Notes under the pieces: generated by a model
The model's database searches: none
Seen by the model: only the letters and a program-made list of their open reading frames with translations
Told to the model about the DNA's origin: nothing
Program-made: the position numbers and the translations under genes
Shown: piece by piece, positions 22,172-34,625 of the stretch
Position numbering within the stretch: position 1 is the stretch's first letter
Layout of the letters: every line of letters starts with the position of its first letter
Assembly (NCBI RefSeq): GCF_050624435.1
Contig: NC_134535.1
Location: 75,202,494 to 75,266,493, forward strand
From: Tenrec ecaudatus
Taxonomy: Eukaryota > Chordata > Mammalia > Afrosoricida > Tenrecidae
DNA length: 64,000 bases
Direction of reading: 5' to 3'

Positions 22172-23652
22172 TTCTAAGCAATGCATGCAGTACTTCCCTG
22201 GTTACTGTCCACTCTATAGGCCAGTCGTTCATTTGGCTGAGAGCTGAATTACAGGGTTGGGCTGGGTTCCAGACTGAAGCATGCCTGAGGATCATAGTCT
22301 CGGTTAGTCCACTAGTCTTTGTCCCACCATGAAACCGGGTCTTTTTAAATTTGTGAGCTTTTGAGGTTTGTTCTTCATTTCTCTCCCACTCCATGCAGGG
22401 CCTTTGAGAGTCGTCAGTCGTGGTACCTGGCCACCTTCCAGCTCTTTCGGGCTCAGGATCAGGGGGGCTGGTGCTTGTGGTCCAGTCGTCCTCTGGCCCC
22501 GTTTTTGCCATGTAACTTTGATTTTTGTTACTCTTCTTTGTCCTGGGCAACCAATAGTTGCACCTCTGATTTCTGTTCACAGCCTTGAGAATTGACTCAA
22601 CAGCAGTGGGCTCTTTGACTTTAGCCGGGTTCTGTTCCATATGGTTTTAATACCACCTGCTCTATACTGCTTACGTTGTGCTGAATCGGTGTCTACTGTG
22701 CTTCTACAAGACTCTCACCTGTCGTGCTGCACAAACTATTCCTACAGGTGAGTCGGCAGTCCCTTCATCACTCCTCAGCTAGACAACTGAGCAGCATTGA
22801 AAGTATGAATGCGGCTACCCAGTAAGAGTCAAGGGGGACCATTCAAAGTCATTGCCTTAACTTTTAGTTGAATAATGATGTTTCCAATGTCAATTGTTGA
22901 ACAACTCTTAACAAAAGGCTAATCATAATTTTTTAATCATTTTATTGGGGCTCATACAACTTAACACAATCCACACATACATCAATTGTGTAAAACACAC
23001 TTATACATTCGTTGCCCTCCTCATTCTCAAAATGCTTTCCGCTTGGGCTCCTGGAATCAGCTCGTTTTTCTTTTCTTCTTTTTTTCCCCCTCCCCCCTCC
23101 CTCATGAACCCTTGATAATTTATAAATTATTATTTTATCATATCTTACACTGCCCGACGTTTCCCTTCACCTACTTTTCTGTTGTCCATCTGCCATAGAG
23201 GAGGTTATATAATTGGTTCCCCCTTCCTACCCACCCTACCCTCCTTCCTCCTGGTTTCACCACTCTCACCACTAGTCCTGAGGGGTTCATCTGTCCTGGA
23301 TTCCCTGTGTTTCCAGTTCTATCTGCACCACTGTGCATCCTCTTGTCTAACCAGGTTTGTAAGGTAGAATTGGGATCATGATAGTGGGGGCGAGGGGGAA
23401 GGAAGCATTTAACAACTAGAGGAAAGTTGTGTGTTTCATCGATACTACACTGCACCCTGATGATTCATCTCCCCACTAACCCTCTGCAAGGGATGTCCAG
23501 TTGTCTACAGATGGGCATTGGGTCCCCATCCCGCACTCCCCCTCATTCACGACAATATGACCTTTTCTTTGGTGCTTGATATCTAGTCCCTTCGACCCCT
23601 CGTGATCACACATGCAGGTGTGCTTCTTCCATGTGGGCTGTTGCTTCTGGGC

Positions 23653-24400
23653 TGTGGGATTGAAAGGGGTGCCGGCCCCCCACCACTCATCATGGATTCA
23701 ATAGGCACAGTTGTACGGTTGAGATATATAAATATGAAAGTCATCAAGAGCATGAGGGATAGAAGAGAGATACAAATAATGGAATCTGACACATTTCATG
23801 ATAGCAATGCTCACCTCAGCCTTGCTTGGTGGTCCACATGGAGAGAGGGGGAAGGGAAGGAGGACAGGAGAGGAGAGGGGTAGCTGACAAGAGGTCAAGG
23901 GAGAAGCCCAGAGAGCTCTTTATTGCTAACCCAGGCCTATATATCTTTGGGAGGAGTGCAAGCCCACTAATTACAGGTAAAGACATACTTCACAGGAAGG
24001 GGTTGCACTATAGGTTATACAGCAATGAGGAGGACAATCTAGGATATACACACAATAGGAAGAAAAGAGGAGGGATTGGGGGCACACGTGATAAGAAGGG
24101 CGGATCCTAGATTCAGGATGGCAGCCTAACTTTGGATGTCATGGAGCTGGTTTGACCTGTTCCCTGGCACCATTTTCAGTAGGGTGTGAACTCCACCAAC
24201 AGGAACCAAATCCATGACTGCAGGCCTTTAGAGAGAAGTAGCCCATTGTCCTTAACAGCAGGGAGTGGAGCCTATAATTGCCTTCAGGGAGGATGTCTGT
24301 AAGCATCTGACCACCCCCCATATGCTGGCAAAAAGCCCCTAATGTTTGGCATGTCTTTCGGGGAGACAGAGCTGGGGGAAAATCTCTTTATAATCCCACA
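23653..24400. mobile_element. Solo LTR fossil, class II-like, 6-bp target duplication
   Basis: A 748-bp unit opening TGTGGGATT and closing AATCCCACA, flanked by a perfect 6-bp duplication, ctgggc (23647-23652 and 24401-24406). It is inserted in L1 3' UTR sequence. A second copy of the same family lies at 49624-50818. A 6-bp duplication is usual for ERVK-type elements. No internal region is present, so it is a solo LTR. It is younger than the L1 it sits in. Confidence 0.8.
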
Positions 24401-24767
24401 CTGGGCTGGATGGCCGCTTGTTTACCTTCAAGCCTTTAACAAAACCCCTATATCTCGATAGCCGGGCACCATCAGCCTTCTTCACCACACTTATGCACAC
24501 ATTTGTCTTCAGTGTTTATATGGGGAAGGTGAACACAATAATGACAGTTTTTGTTCTTCTGTGTCTGCTACCTGATCCCTTCAAAACCTAGTGATCACAC
24601 AGGCTGGTGTGCTTTTTCCCTGCGGGCTTTGTTGCTTCCGAGCTAGATGGCCACTTGTTTACCTTCAAGCCTTTAAGACCCCAGGCACCATCACAGCTTT
24701 CTTCACATTTGCTTATGCGCACGCTTTGTCTCCAGCAATCATTTCAGGAAGGTGAGCATCATGGAAT

Positions 24768-25275
24768 TGTTAGGCAGATAGGCAGGGATGGGATGTCCAT
24801 TGACACATGCCCAGGAGAGCCAAGCATAGAACAAAGGCCTAGGTTACCCCCGCCCCCGCCGGTGGGCAGGGGTGGGCACTAAACCTGGATCAGCCCACCT
24901 GGGCCAGGTGATTGCAATTCAGCCAATGGGATCGACCTGGGGTCGTTCACCACGCCTTCCCCGGGAATCCTTGAAAAGGCAGGAGCCAGGGGGAGAAAGG
25001 AGAAACGAGAGAAACGAAAAGAACTGGGGAGAGAACCTGAGAAAGAACTTGAGACAGGTCTTTTTTTCGGAGGAAAACTTGAGAGAGATCTTTGCATGAC
25101 CCCGAGCAGTCTCTGCCAGGCTGCATGGTCAGGAGGAGTCCTAGGGGTGCTGCGTAAAACCTGAAGGTTCTTCTAACTCTCATTAAACTCACTTGGATCA
25201 CGAGCCCGGCTTCCGCATGAATTCTTTCTCGTGGGGGCCAAGGACCGAGGTGTAACTCTAGGGAGAGATCTTACA
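24768..25275 (+). mobile_element. Solo LTR fossil, ERV1-like candidate
   Basis: Sequence between L1 UTR blocks that belong together ('gagcatcatggaat' left, 'ccagtttaataaaacaaag' right). It opens TGTTAGGC, carries a CCAAT-like box (gccaatggga, about 24918) and an attaaa signal (about 25183), and closes cttaca. Length about 508 bp. No clear target duplication was seen. It is younger than the surrounding L1. Confidence 0.6.
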
Positions 25276-26600
25276 TAAGTCCAGTTTAATAAAACAAAGT
25301 GTTCTTGTATTGAGGGAGGCCCAATGTCCATCTGCTGCCCTACTACTAAACCTATAAATATATGCACACAGATCTATTTCCCCCATAGTCATAAATATAT
25401 TTGCATGTGTACATGCCTGTATTTAGGCCTCCATGTATGCTCTTTGCCTCCTACTTCTTTCCTTTATTTCCTTTTACTTTCCTCTTGTCCCACTACCATG
25501 CTCAGCCTTCATTTGGGTTTTAGGAATTCCTCTGGGTTACATTGCCCTTGATCACTCCCTATCAATTCTCCCACCCCCTCCCTGCCACTGGTTTTGAACC
25601 ATTGTTGTTCCCTTGTCCTTGGGCTGGCCAACACCTCTTCCCTTCCCCCACCTCCCACTCATCCAGGTCCCCCCCCCCCCACTGTTGGTCCCATTGTTTT
25701 CTCTCCACATTGTTTATCCAGCCTATCTTATCTAGAGGGACCTGCAGAGATAATATACACATAAAATTGCTGATGGCCTCCACAGACAGCACCAAACAAA
25801 GTGGCACATAAGAAACGGAGACACCTACACACTAACAAACAATAAAACCACCGACATACAAAATCTAAAAGAAGGGGGGGGGGAAGAAAAGCCTGTTAAT
25901 AGTTCAACGTCTGTTTGTTGATGTTTACGAGTGTTTTCTGGATGAGTCTGGTGGGGTGCCACACCCTGGTCCCAAAGTCCATCCTTGATACTCCCTCCAG
26001 ACCTCCTTGCTCTGCTTCCCCCGCTGCTTTATTGCACACCCCCAGTGTTTGCCTCAGTGTGGGGCGGCCAGCTTGGTCACAGACCCCACACTGTCCCCGG
26101 TGCTGTCCTGTGTAGGGCCATGGGTCTGCAGGATGTCGCGTCTCGCAGTGGGGCTGGCCATATGGTCCTCTCTGTGCATTGGGCGCTCTGAGCTTGGTGG
26201 GCCCTGGTGTGCTCCACTGCCTTCCTTCCCCTTCATTTGTTTCAGCTTCCTTCTGGGTGTGGTAGGTCAGTTCCTTCCCCTCACCAGACAATCTATTTTC
26301 ATTTTCTGTGGAACTCCATGGTGGGGGTCAGGCTGGTTCTGGCTGGCTCCAGTGTTTTTATGGATTCCTCCATGCTTTGCATTGCCCTCCTGGTTTGGTG
26401 CATTATGGTGAGGTCTATATGCACATTCCAGTTCTGTGGGGACACAACCAATACTTTCCCCCTGGGTGGGTTAGTGCCCTGTTCCCTGCACGTCATCATC
26501 TCAGTTTCTCCTCATCCCGGTTCTCCGTCCACCTGCCCCCCTTCTCCTTCTTTATGTTGGACTCACATGTACCTCTCTAGGTGTGGCCTGCCCTCCCCCC

Positions 26601-27147
26601 AACTATCTAGACTTCCACCCCTTTATTGCGAGATTAGTGTCTATTCTTCTATTTATAACTTTAAATAACTATTTTGTCTGTACACATTTCTTTGACTCCT
26701 AATTATCAAATGGAATTTAATTCCTTACTGCCAAAGAGTTATCCTTGCTTGGCTGACACTTGGAAACTGTTTACAGCTTCATTTTTATTAATTATTTTTG
26801 TGAAGAAATTCTATGAGGAGACTTTTTTTTTTTTAATTTCTAAATGTTGCCTTCTGTGAGTTGGGAATAGTATTATGAAGAATGTGATGTGTTTTTTTAA
26901 CTCTTCATTGTAAATTAGAGAACAGTTGACAGGTTAGATGGTCATTTTTACATGCAGCAGACCCCCCAGTGGCTTGTCTGTTTCTGCCCCCACCCCCCAT
27001 CTCCCTCCTGCTAGATCTTACCTTCCCCCAAATCTTAGCTTATTATTTCTCCTTTCCTCCCTTCTTTCACCTTTGGTAATTGTTAAAGTTGTTTCTTTTG
27101 GTGTGAAAGCTTTACCCTGTCTATTTTTCAGCACAACTGTAGTGTCG
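26601..27147. other. Intergenic AT-rich stretch, unassigned
   Basis: No gene was recognised. The sequence is AT-rich with C/T tracts and may be old repeat, but nothing was assigned. Confidence 0.35.
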
Positions 27148-27260
27148 TGGAGCCTGGTGGTGTAGTGGTTAAGCACTGGGCTGAGATCTGCATGGTCAGC
27201 AGTTGGAAACCACCAGCCTGGCCTCGGGATGAAGCTTTGCCATCTAATTCAGTAACAAAA
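27148..27260 (+). mobile_element. AfroSINE 5' part
   Basis: Clear tRNA-like head: 'ggagcctggtggtgtagtgg ttaagcactgggctgag' and 'gtcagcagttggaaaccacc'. It is truncated at the 3' side. Confidence 0.85.
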
Positions 27261-27606
27261 CAACCCAGGTTCCATTGTTCCATTCTGTGCAAGGTAAAAA
27301 AAAAGTATGCGAAGTGATGAGAATGACACACCTGACCTCTGTTGAAGCTCCCCCCACCCACCCCGTTTCCACCGCCCATGCTCATAGGTCTAATGAAACC
27401 ATTGTTTCAGCCACAGCTGCTACTGAAGTTGCTCAAGCAACTGAGCCACCTCCTAACGAACATTGTTCCACTTCCAAACGAATCCCCTCCTTCATTTCTG
27501 ACCGAACCTATTGCACTAGCTAACCCTCTCAGGGTCCTGCCTCCAATCTCCTCTTTTCTAGTCTATTTTCCATGCTGCCAGCAGGATTTCTTTCTGAAAT
27601 GGTTCT

Positions 27607-29677
27607 TTTTTTAACATTTTATTACGGGCTCACACAACTCTTATCACAATCCATACATATACATACATCAATTGTATAAAGCACATCTGTACATTCTTTG
27701 CCCTCATCATTTTCAAAGCATTTGCTCTCTACTTAAGCCCTTGGCATCAGGTCCTCTTTTTTTGGTTCCTCCCTCCCCGCTCCCCCCTCCCTCATGAGCC
27801 CTTGATAATTTATAGATTGTTATTTTGTCATATCTTGCCCTGTCCCACGACGTCTCCCTTCACCCCCTTTTCTGTTGTCCGTGCCCGAGGAAGGAGGTCA
27901 CATGTAGATCCTTATAATCGGTTCCCTCTTTCCAACCCACTCACCCTGTATTGCCTCTCACACCCCTGGTCCTGAAGGTATCATCCACCCTGGATTCCCT
28001 GTGCCTCCACCTCCTATCTGCACCAGTGTACATCCTCTGCTCTATCTAGACTTGCAAGGTAGAATTCAGATCATGGTAGTTGGTGGGGAGGAAGCATCCA
28101 GGATCTGGGGGAAAGCTGTGTTCTTCATCAGTGCTACATCACACCCTGACTGTCTCATCTCCTCCCCTAGACCCCTCTGAGAGGGGATCTCCAGTGGCCA
28201 ACACATGGGCTTTGGGTCTCCACTCTGCACTTCCCCCTTCATTCACTATGGTAAGGTGTTTTTTCTTTTTCTGATGATGCCTTATAGCTGATCCCTTCAA
28301 CACCTCATGATCGCACAGGCTGGCGTGCTTCTTCCATGTGGACTTTGTTGCTTCTGAGCTAGATGGCCGCATATTCACCTTCAAGCCTTTAAGACCCCAG
28401 ATGCTATATCTTGATAGCCGGGCACCATCAGCTTTCTTCACCACATTTGCTTATGCACCCGTTTGTCCTCAGAGATTGTATCATGGGAGTGTGCACCCAA
28501 TGATATGATTTTTTTGTTCTTTGATGCCTGATAACTGATCCCTGCACCATCAGCTTTCTTAGCCACATTTGCTTGTTCACCCACTTTGGCTTCAGCGGTT
28601 GTGTCGGGAGGGTGAGCATCACAGAATGCCAGTTTAACAGAAGAAAGTATTCATGCATTGAGGGAGTGCTTGAGTAGAGTCCCAAGGTCCTTCCCCCACC
28701 TTAATACTAAACCTCTAAATATAAGCACATAGATCTATTTCCCCATCCTCATATATATTTACATATGTATACGTCTTTGTCTAGACCTCTATAAATGCCC
28801 TTTGCCTCCTAGCTCTTTCCTCTATTTCCCTTGACTTTCCTCCTGCCCCACTATCATGCTCCGTCCCCACCTGGGTTACAGCTATACCTCTTCTTTACGT
28901 TACCTTACCCTTGATCATTCCCTACCAGGCCTGCCACTCCCCCCTCACCACCAATTTGGATCCCATGTTGTTCCCTTGTCCCTGGGTTAGTTAACACCAC
29001 TTCCTTACCCCCACGTCCCCCTATCCTAAGTACCCCCGGGACTGTCAGTCCCGTTGTTTTTCCTCCAGCTTGTTCATCCAGCCTGTCTTATTTAGACAGA
29101 CCTGTAGAGATAATAACATGCACAAAAACAAGACAGAGCAAACCAAGCAACAATATACAACAAAACAACAACAACAAACCACTGACAAAGAACAAAACAA
29201 AACACATCAAGAAAGAAAGCTTGTAGTTAGATCAAGGATCGTTTGTTGGCCTTTAGGAGTATTTTCCAGTCCAGTCTGTTGGAGCACCACACCCTGGCTC
29301 CAAAGTCCACTTTCAGCATTCCCTGGGGACCTTGCCGCTCCATTCCCTTGCTGTTCTGCTGCGCTCCCCCAGTGCTTTGCCACTGTGTGGTGGGATCAGG
29401 TCAGGCGCAATTCCCACACTGTGTCTCTGGTGCTGTCCCCTGTAGGGATATGGGTCAGTGAGGGATGTCGTATCTCTTATTGGGCTGGCCATGTTGTCCT
29501 CTCTGTGGACTGGCTGCTCTAATCAGGAATATCATCCTCAGGCCTGGTGGGCCAGGCTGTGCTCTACTCTCTCCTCCTGCCCCTTCATCTGCTCCCGTGT
29601 GCTCTGATCAGATATGTCCCTCTCCCGGAGCTGCAGATTCAATGTCATCCTTTGAAGCAAATTCTTCTGGGGGGAGT
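27607..29677 (-). mobile_element. 5'-truncated L1, about 2.07 kb, with target duplication
   Basis: A single insertion starting at the T-rich tail ('tttttaacattttattacggg') and running through the complete long 3' UTR. It is flanked by ctgaaatggttct (27594-27606) and ctgaaacggttct (29678-29690), 12 of 13 identical. It holds only 3' UTR. The segment at about 29230-29640 is the 'ggagcaccacaccctggctc' region also present near 26000 and, inverted, near 32500. It serves as a reference for the other L1 pieces in this window. Confidence 0.88.
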
Positions 29678-29690
29678 CTGAAACGGTTCT

Positions 29691-30310
29691 GATCATGCCA
29701 TTTTCTTCCCGAGAGAATTTGATGGCTCAGCCTTTCTTTCAGGAGAGAATCCAGAGCTGGAGTGTAAATAACACGACTGACCTTCACCCTCTTTCCAGCC
29801 TCACTGCCATGCATGACTCATCTTTTCCACTGCTGCCTCCCTGAGCCACTTATTTCTTTGTTTTAACTATTTTACTGTTGTTTTGTTTTAACTGTGGACA
29901 TTTAATTCACCAATCGTCCAATTCAATGGCTTCAACCCAGCAACAAGAGTTGTGCACTCCCTGACCCACTTCCCGTCAGCCCGTCCGAGCAGGCCTCTTC
30001 ATGCTGCTCTTGCCACTGAGCCGTCGCTCACGCCTGCTCCTTTCTGGGAGTCTGTCCAGCCCAGCCCGTCCTTCAAGGCTCAGCCCGCCTGTGATTTCTT
30101 TGGGGCCCTGGTCACTGAACCCCAGAGCACAAGACAGCTGGGAATTGTTCACTCCCTTCACTTGATACAAACCTTACAGCGTCACACGTCTTGTTGTTTT
30201 TCATTCAATACACCATGCACTGTTAATGCAAGGATCATGTTTCACTTGCATTTAGAGCCCAAAGTACATTGATCATCACAACCAATTAAGATAACGTGTG
30301 TAAAGAAAAC
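29691..30310. other. Intergenic stretch, unassigned
   Basis: Runs of C-rich sequence, with open frames of about 106 codons (29952-30272 +) and 64 codons (-) that match no family I know. No recognised repeat. Confidence 0.35.
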
Positions 30311-30314
30311 AATA

Positions 30315-30349
<35 letters not shown>

Positions 30350-30360
30350 CGCACACACAT
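30315..30360. repeat. (TG)n(CG)n(CA)n alternating purine-pyrimidine tract
   Basis: About 26 bp of GT, then GCGCGCGCGC, then CACACA, uninterrupted. This is a self-complementary dinucleotide tract of the type that can adopt Z-DNA or a cruciform. Confidence 0.9.
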
Positions 30361-30389
30361 CAGAGGCCCTGGTGCCGTAGTGGGTATCA

Positions 30390-30660
30390 AGGCATCCCAG
30401 CCCAGTCCAACTCAAATCCCTAAGTCAAATACTAGTCCATAAATCGCACTTCAGACTCATGCAGCCACATGCAATGCTGCAAACTGCGGGAAGATCCCAG
30501 GCCAGTGGGTGCAGTCATGTGGATCCAAGGTCAGAAACATGGCGGGGCACTAGCCACTGTCAAGGTGGCCACCAGGTCCCAGCAAGCAGGAAGGCCGCAG
30601 GGTCCTCCTTAGAAGGCCACGGCATCAGGCTGTGCCGTGATGGACAGGTATGGCTACCCT
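30390..30660 (-). mobile_element. ERVL/MaLR-type LTR fossil, partial
   Basis: Shares blocks in the same order with 20795-21280: 'cccagtcca', 'cttcagactcatg', 'cacatgcaatg', 'gatcccaggccagtgggtg' and 'gtggatcca'. It is shorter and more diverged. An AfroSINE-head-like piece (ggccctggtgccgtagtggg) lies just left of it at about 30365. Confidence 0.5.
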
Positions 30661-30769
30661 GGCAGGAGTGTCTAGCTGACAGAATCATCAGACTACCACA
30701 GTGGGTTATCCGTTGGGCTGCTCCCCTTTGTTGCCATTTTTAAGGTTTTTGTCATTGTAGGAAACGCTA

Positions 30770-31287
30770 TAGAGGCCAGACATGATAGTAGTGGTGAGGA
30801 AGCATTAAAGAACTAGAGGAAAGTTGTATGTTTCATCGTTGCTACATTACACCTTGACTGGCTCATCTCCCCGCGAACCTTCTGTAAGGGGATGTTCAGT
30901 TGCCTACAGATGGACTTTGGGTCCCCACTCCACACTCCCCCTAATTCACATTGATATGATTTTTTGTTCTTTGATGTCTGCTACGTGATCCCATCGACAC
31001 CTCATGATCACACAGGCTGGTGTGCTTCTTCCCTGTGGGCTTTGTTGCTTCTCAGCTAGATGGTCGCTTGTTTACCTTCAAGTCTTTAAGACACCAGACA
31101 CTATCTCTTTTGATAGCTGGGCACCATCAGCTTTCTTCACCACATTTGCTCATGCACCCATTTGTCTTCAGCGATCATGTCAGGAAGGAGAGCATCGAGA
31201 AATGCCAGTTTAATAGAATACAGTATTCTTACTTTGAGGGAGTACTTGAGAAGAGGCCCAATGTCCATCTGTTACCTTAATACTAAA
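30770..31287 (-). mobile_element. L1 3' UTR fragment
   Basis: Internal piece of the long L1 3' UTR ('ctagaggaaagttgtatgtt', 'tgtgcttcttccctgtgggc', 'gggcaccatcagctttcttc'), ending 'ttaatactaaacata' where a + strand L1 begins. Confidence 0.8.
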
Positions 31288-34105
31288 CATATGAGAAAAT
31301 ATTCTCAATCTTTAGCCATAAGAGAAATGAAAATTAAAACAACAATGAGGTACCACCTAACACCCTCAAAGGTAGCCCAATTCAAAAAATCAGAAAGCAA
31401 CAAGTGTTGGAGGGGCTGTGGGGAGACAGAAACTCTCATCCACTGCTGGTGGACCTGTACGTATGAACAGCCACTATGGAAATCAATCTGGCGATATCTC
31501 AAATAGATGGAAATAGAGTTACCATATGACCCAGCAATTCCCCTACAGGGCATATACCCAGAAGAGGCAAGAAACAAACCAAAGCCAGACATCTGTGTTC
31601 CAATGTTCGTTGAGGCACAATTCACAATTTCAAGGAGTTGGCCGCAACCCAAATTTCCATCAACTGACGATTGGATTGAAAAACTGTGGTACATATATAC
31701 AATGGAGTACTACACATCACTAAAAAGCAGTGATGAATGTAAGAAGCACATAGCGGCATGGGAAGAACTGGAGGAAATCATGCTAAGCGAAGTAAGTCAG
31801 GCACAAAAGGACAAGTACAACATGAGCCCGCTGAGGTAAGAATTTTTAAAAAATGCTAAAGGGGCATAGGACTGTATAGTATGACAGAGACCAGATCAAA
31901 TCCAGGGATGCACATGGTAGACAACTGGGGAGGAAATAGGGAAAGGAAGAAAAAAAAAAGGATGAATATAAGGAAGAAAAGGGAAGTGGGGTCATGGGGC
32001 ACTAATCCACCCAAGGGGAGGGTATTGTTTATATCTCCACAGGGAAAGAGGGCCCAAACTGCAACCCAGTGTCTCAAGGTGTGAATGCAAGATTCCGGCG
32101 TGGAGTAGGGAACTAGTGGAGAGGTCTGGGAGGCTGGCCCCAGTACCAAATATTAAGTGGATGCCTGCCCCTCCCCGCAGAAGAATTTGTTTCAAAGGAC
32201 GACATTGATTCTGCAGCTCCGGGAGAGGGTCATATCTGATCAGAGCACACGGGAGCAGATGAAGGGGCAGGAGGAGAGAGTGGAGCACAGCCTGGCCCAC
32301 CAGGCCGTGAGGATGATGTTCCTGAGTAGAGCAGCCAGTCCACAGAGAGGACAACATGGCTGGCCCCACTATGAGAAATGATGCCCTTCAGTGACCAAGG
32401 GTGATACAGGGGACAGCACTGGAGACAGTGTGGGAATTGCGCCTGACCTGATCCCACCACACCGAGGCAAAGCACTGGGGGAGTGCAGCAGAACAGCAAG
32501 GGAATGGAGTGGCAAGGTCCCCAGGGAATGCTGAAAGTGGACTTTGGTGCCCCAAGAGACTGGACTGGAAAACACTCCTAAAGGCCAAATAAAAATCCTT
32601 GAACTAACTACAAGCTTTTTTTTCTTGATGTGTTTTGTTCTTTGTCAGTGGTTTGTTGTTGTTTTGTTGTGCACTGTTGCTTTGTTTTCCTCTGTCTTGT
32701 TACTGTGCATGTTATTATCTCCACAGGTCTGTCTAAATAAGACAGGCTGGATGAACAAGCTGGAGGAAAAACAACGGGACCGACAGTTCCGGAGCAGAAA
32801 TGGGATAGGGGGAGGTGGGGAGTAAGGAAGTGGTGTTAACAAACCCAGGGACAAGGGAACAACCTGGGATCCAAATTGGTGATGAGGGGGGAGTAGCAGG
32901 CCTGGTAGAGAATGATCAAGAGTAAGGTAACGTAAAGAAGAGGTATAGCTGTAACCCAGGTGGGGACGGAGCATGATAGTGGGGCAGGAGGAAAGTCAAG
33001 GGAAATAGAGGAAAGAGCTAGGAGGCAAAGGGCATTTATAGAGGTCTAGATAAAGACATGTGCAGATGCAAATATATATATGAGGATGGGGAAATAGATC
33101 TATGTGCTTATATTTAGAGGTTTAGTATTAAGGTGGGGGAAGGACCTTGGGACTCTACTCAAGCACTCCCTCAATGCATGAATACTTTCTTCTATTAAAT
33201 TGGCATTCTGTGATGCTCACCCTCCCGACACAACCGCTGAAGCCAAAGTGGGTGAACAAGCAAATGTGAAGAAAGCTGATGGTGCCTGGCTATCAAAAGA
33301 GATAGCGTCTGGGGTCTTAAAGGGTTGAAGGTGAACAAGCAGCCATCTAGCTCAGAAGCAACAAAGCCCACATGGAAGAAGCACACCAGCCTGTGTGATC
33401 ACGAGGTGTCAAAGGGATCAGCTATAAGGCATCATTAGAAAAAGAAAAAAATCTTACCATAGTGAATGAAGTGTAGATTGCAGAGTGGAGACCAAAGCCC
33501 ATTTCTCAGCCACTGGAGATCCCCTCACAGAGGGGTCTAGGGGAGGAGATGAGTCAATCAGGGTGCGATGTAGCACCCATGAAGAATACAGCTTTCCTCC
33601 AGTTCCTAAATGCTTCCTTCCCCCCAACTACCATGATCTGAATTCTACCTTGCAAGACTGGATAGAGCAGAGGTTGCACACTGGTGCATATAGGAGCTGG
33701 AGGCACAGGGAATCCAGGGTGGATGATACCTGCAGGACCAGGGGTGTGAGGGGCAATACTGGGAGGGTAGACGGTGAGTGGGTTGGAAAGAGGGAACCGA
33801 TTACAAGCATCTACATGTGAGCTCCTCCCTGGGGGACGGACAACAGAAAAGGGGGTGAAGGGAGGCGTCGTGGGACAGGACAAGATATGATAAAATAATA
33901 ATTTATAGATTATCAAGGGCTCATGAGGGAAGGGGGAACGGGGAGGGAGGGACCAAAAAAGAGGACCTGATGCCAAGGGCTTAAGTGGAGAGCAAATGCT
34001 TTGAAAATGATGAGGGCAGTGAATGTACAGATGTGCTTTACACACTTGATGTATGTATGGATTGTGATAAGAGTTGTATGAGCCCCTAATAAAATGTAAA
34101 AAAAA
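31288..34105 (+). mobile_element. L1 ORF2 3' end plus complete 3' UTR
   Basis: The + strand opens with the end of L1 ORF2. The frame from 31507 to 31839 contains YDPAIPL, GIYPEEARNK, EKLWYIYTMEYY and SEVSQAQKDKYN, which correspond to the standard ORF2 C-terminus. A 2.2-kb 3' UTR follows (reverse of the blocks in 27607-29677), ending 'ttgtatgagcccctaataaaatg' and an A-rich tail. It is 5'-truncated. It forms an inverted pair with the L1s at 27607 and 30770. Confidence 0.88.
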
Positions 34106-34159
34106 TACCCAAAAAACAATAGAGGTACATACACTGGTTCATACTAACAAACAAACAAG

Positions 34160-34625
34160 CAAAAAGAGTGAAGGGGTAAAATTTAGACTGTCAATCAGGT
34201 CACCGCTTGATGACCTTATTTGGAGGTGCCACAGATAACTAGCTCGCTAGAGGCCAGACCCACACTCTGCTTCATATTTCTGATGACCAGCCACATGGAG
34301 CTACGCTGATGGAGCCTGAGCCTTGGAGCTGGAAGAGCCAGGTAGAGACCCACACCAGCATTGAGATGCTTTCATCACCACTGGATCCACAAGAGTTTCC
34401 ACCCACTGGCCTGTGATCTTCCTGCATTCAGAATCATTACATGGCTACATGAGTCTAAAGAGGAATTTAGAGACTAGTATCAGACATATGGGCTAATATC
34501 GGACTTACGAACTTGATCTGGACTGGGCTGGGATGTTTTATTAATATACAATTACTCTTTGATATAAAGCTCTCTCATATGGATATATGAGTGCCCTGGA
34601 TTTGTCAGTCCAGATGAACACACCC
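34160..34625 (+). mobile_element. ERVL/MaLR-type solo LTR fossil (candidate)
   Basis: Same family as 20795-21280 in the opposite orientation: 'cccactggcctgtgatcttc', 'gtctaaagaggaatt', 'gacatatgggctaatatcgg' and 'ttgatataaagctctctc', closing 'gtccagatgaacaca'. No internal region is seen. The left boundary is approximate. Confidence 0.55.

Larger units (their letters stand above)
22928..26600 (-). mobile_element. L1 long 3' UTR, interrupted by two LTRs
   Basis: The tail side begins 'ttaatcattttattggggctc' at 22928. The UTR can be followed to 23652, resumes at 24401-24767 after one LTR, resumes again at about 25279 after a second LTR, and runs to about 26600 through 'ttgatgtttacgagtgttttctgg' and 'ggggtgccacaccctgg'. 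The same order of blocks is seen in the L1s at 27607 and 31288. Only 3' UTR is present; no ORF2 was seen. Confidence 0.8.

Noticed and set aside
30770-34105. Twin-priming (5' inversion) of one L1
   Set aside because: The inverted part (30770-31287) corresponds to 3' UTR sequence also present in the + part, so it cannot be the upstream portion of the same RNA. Two separate L1s or a rearrangement is more likely.
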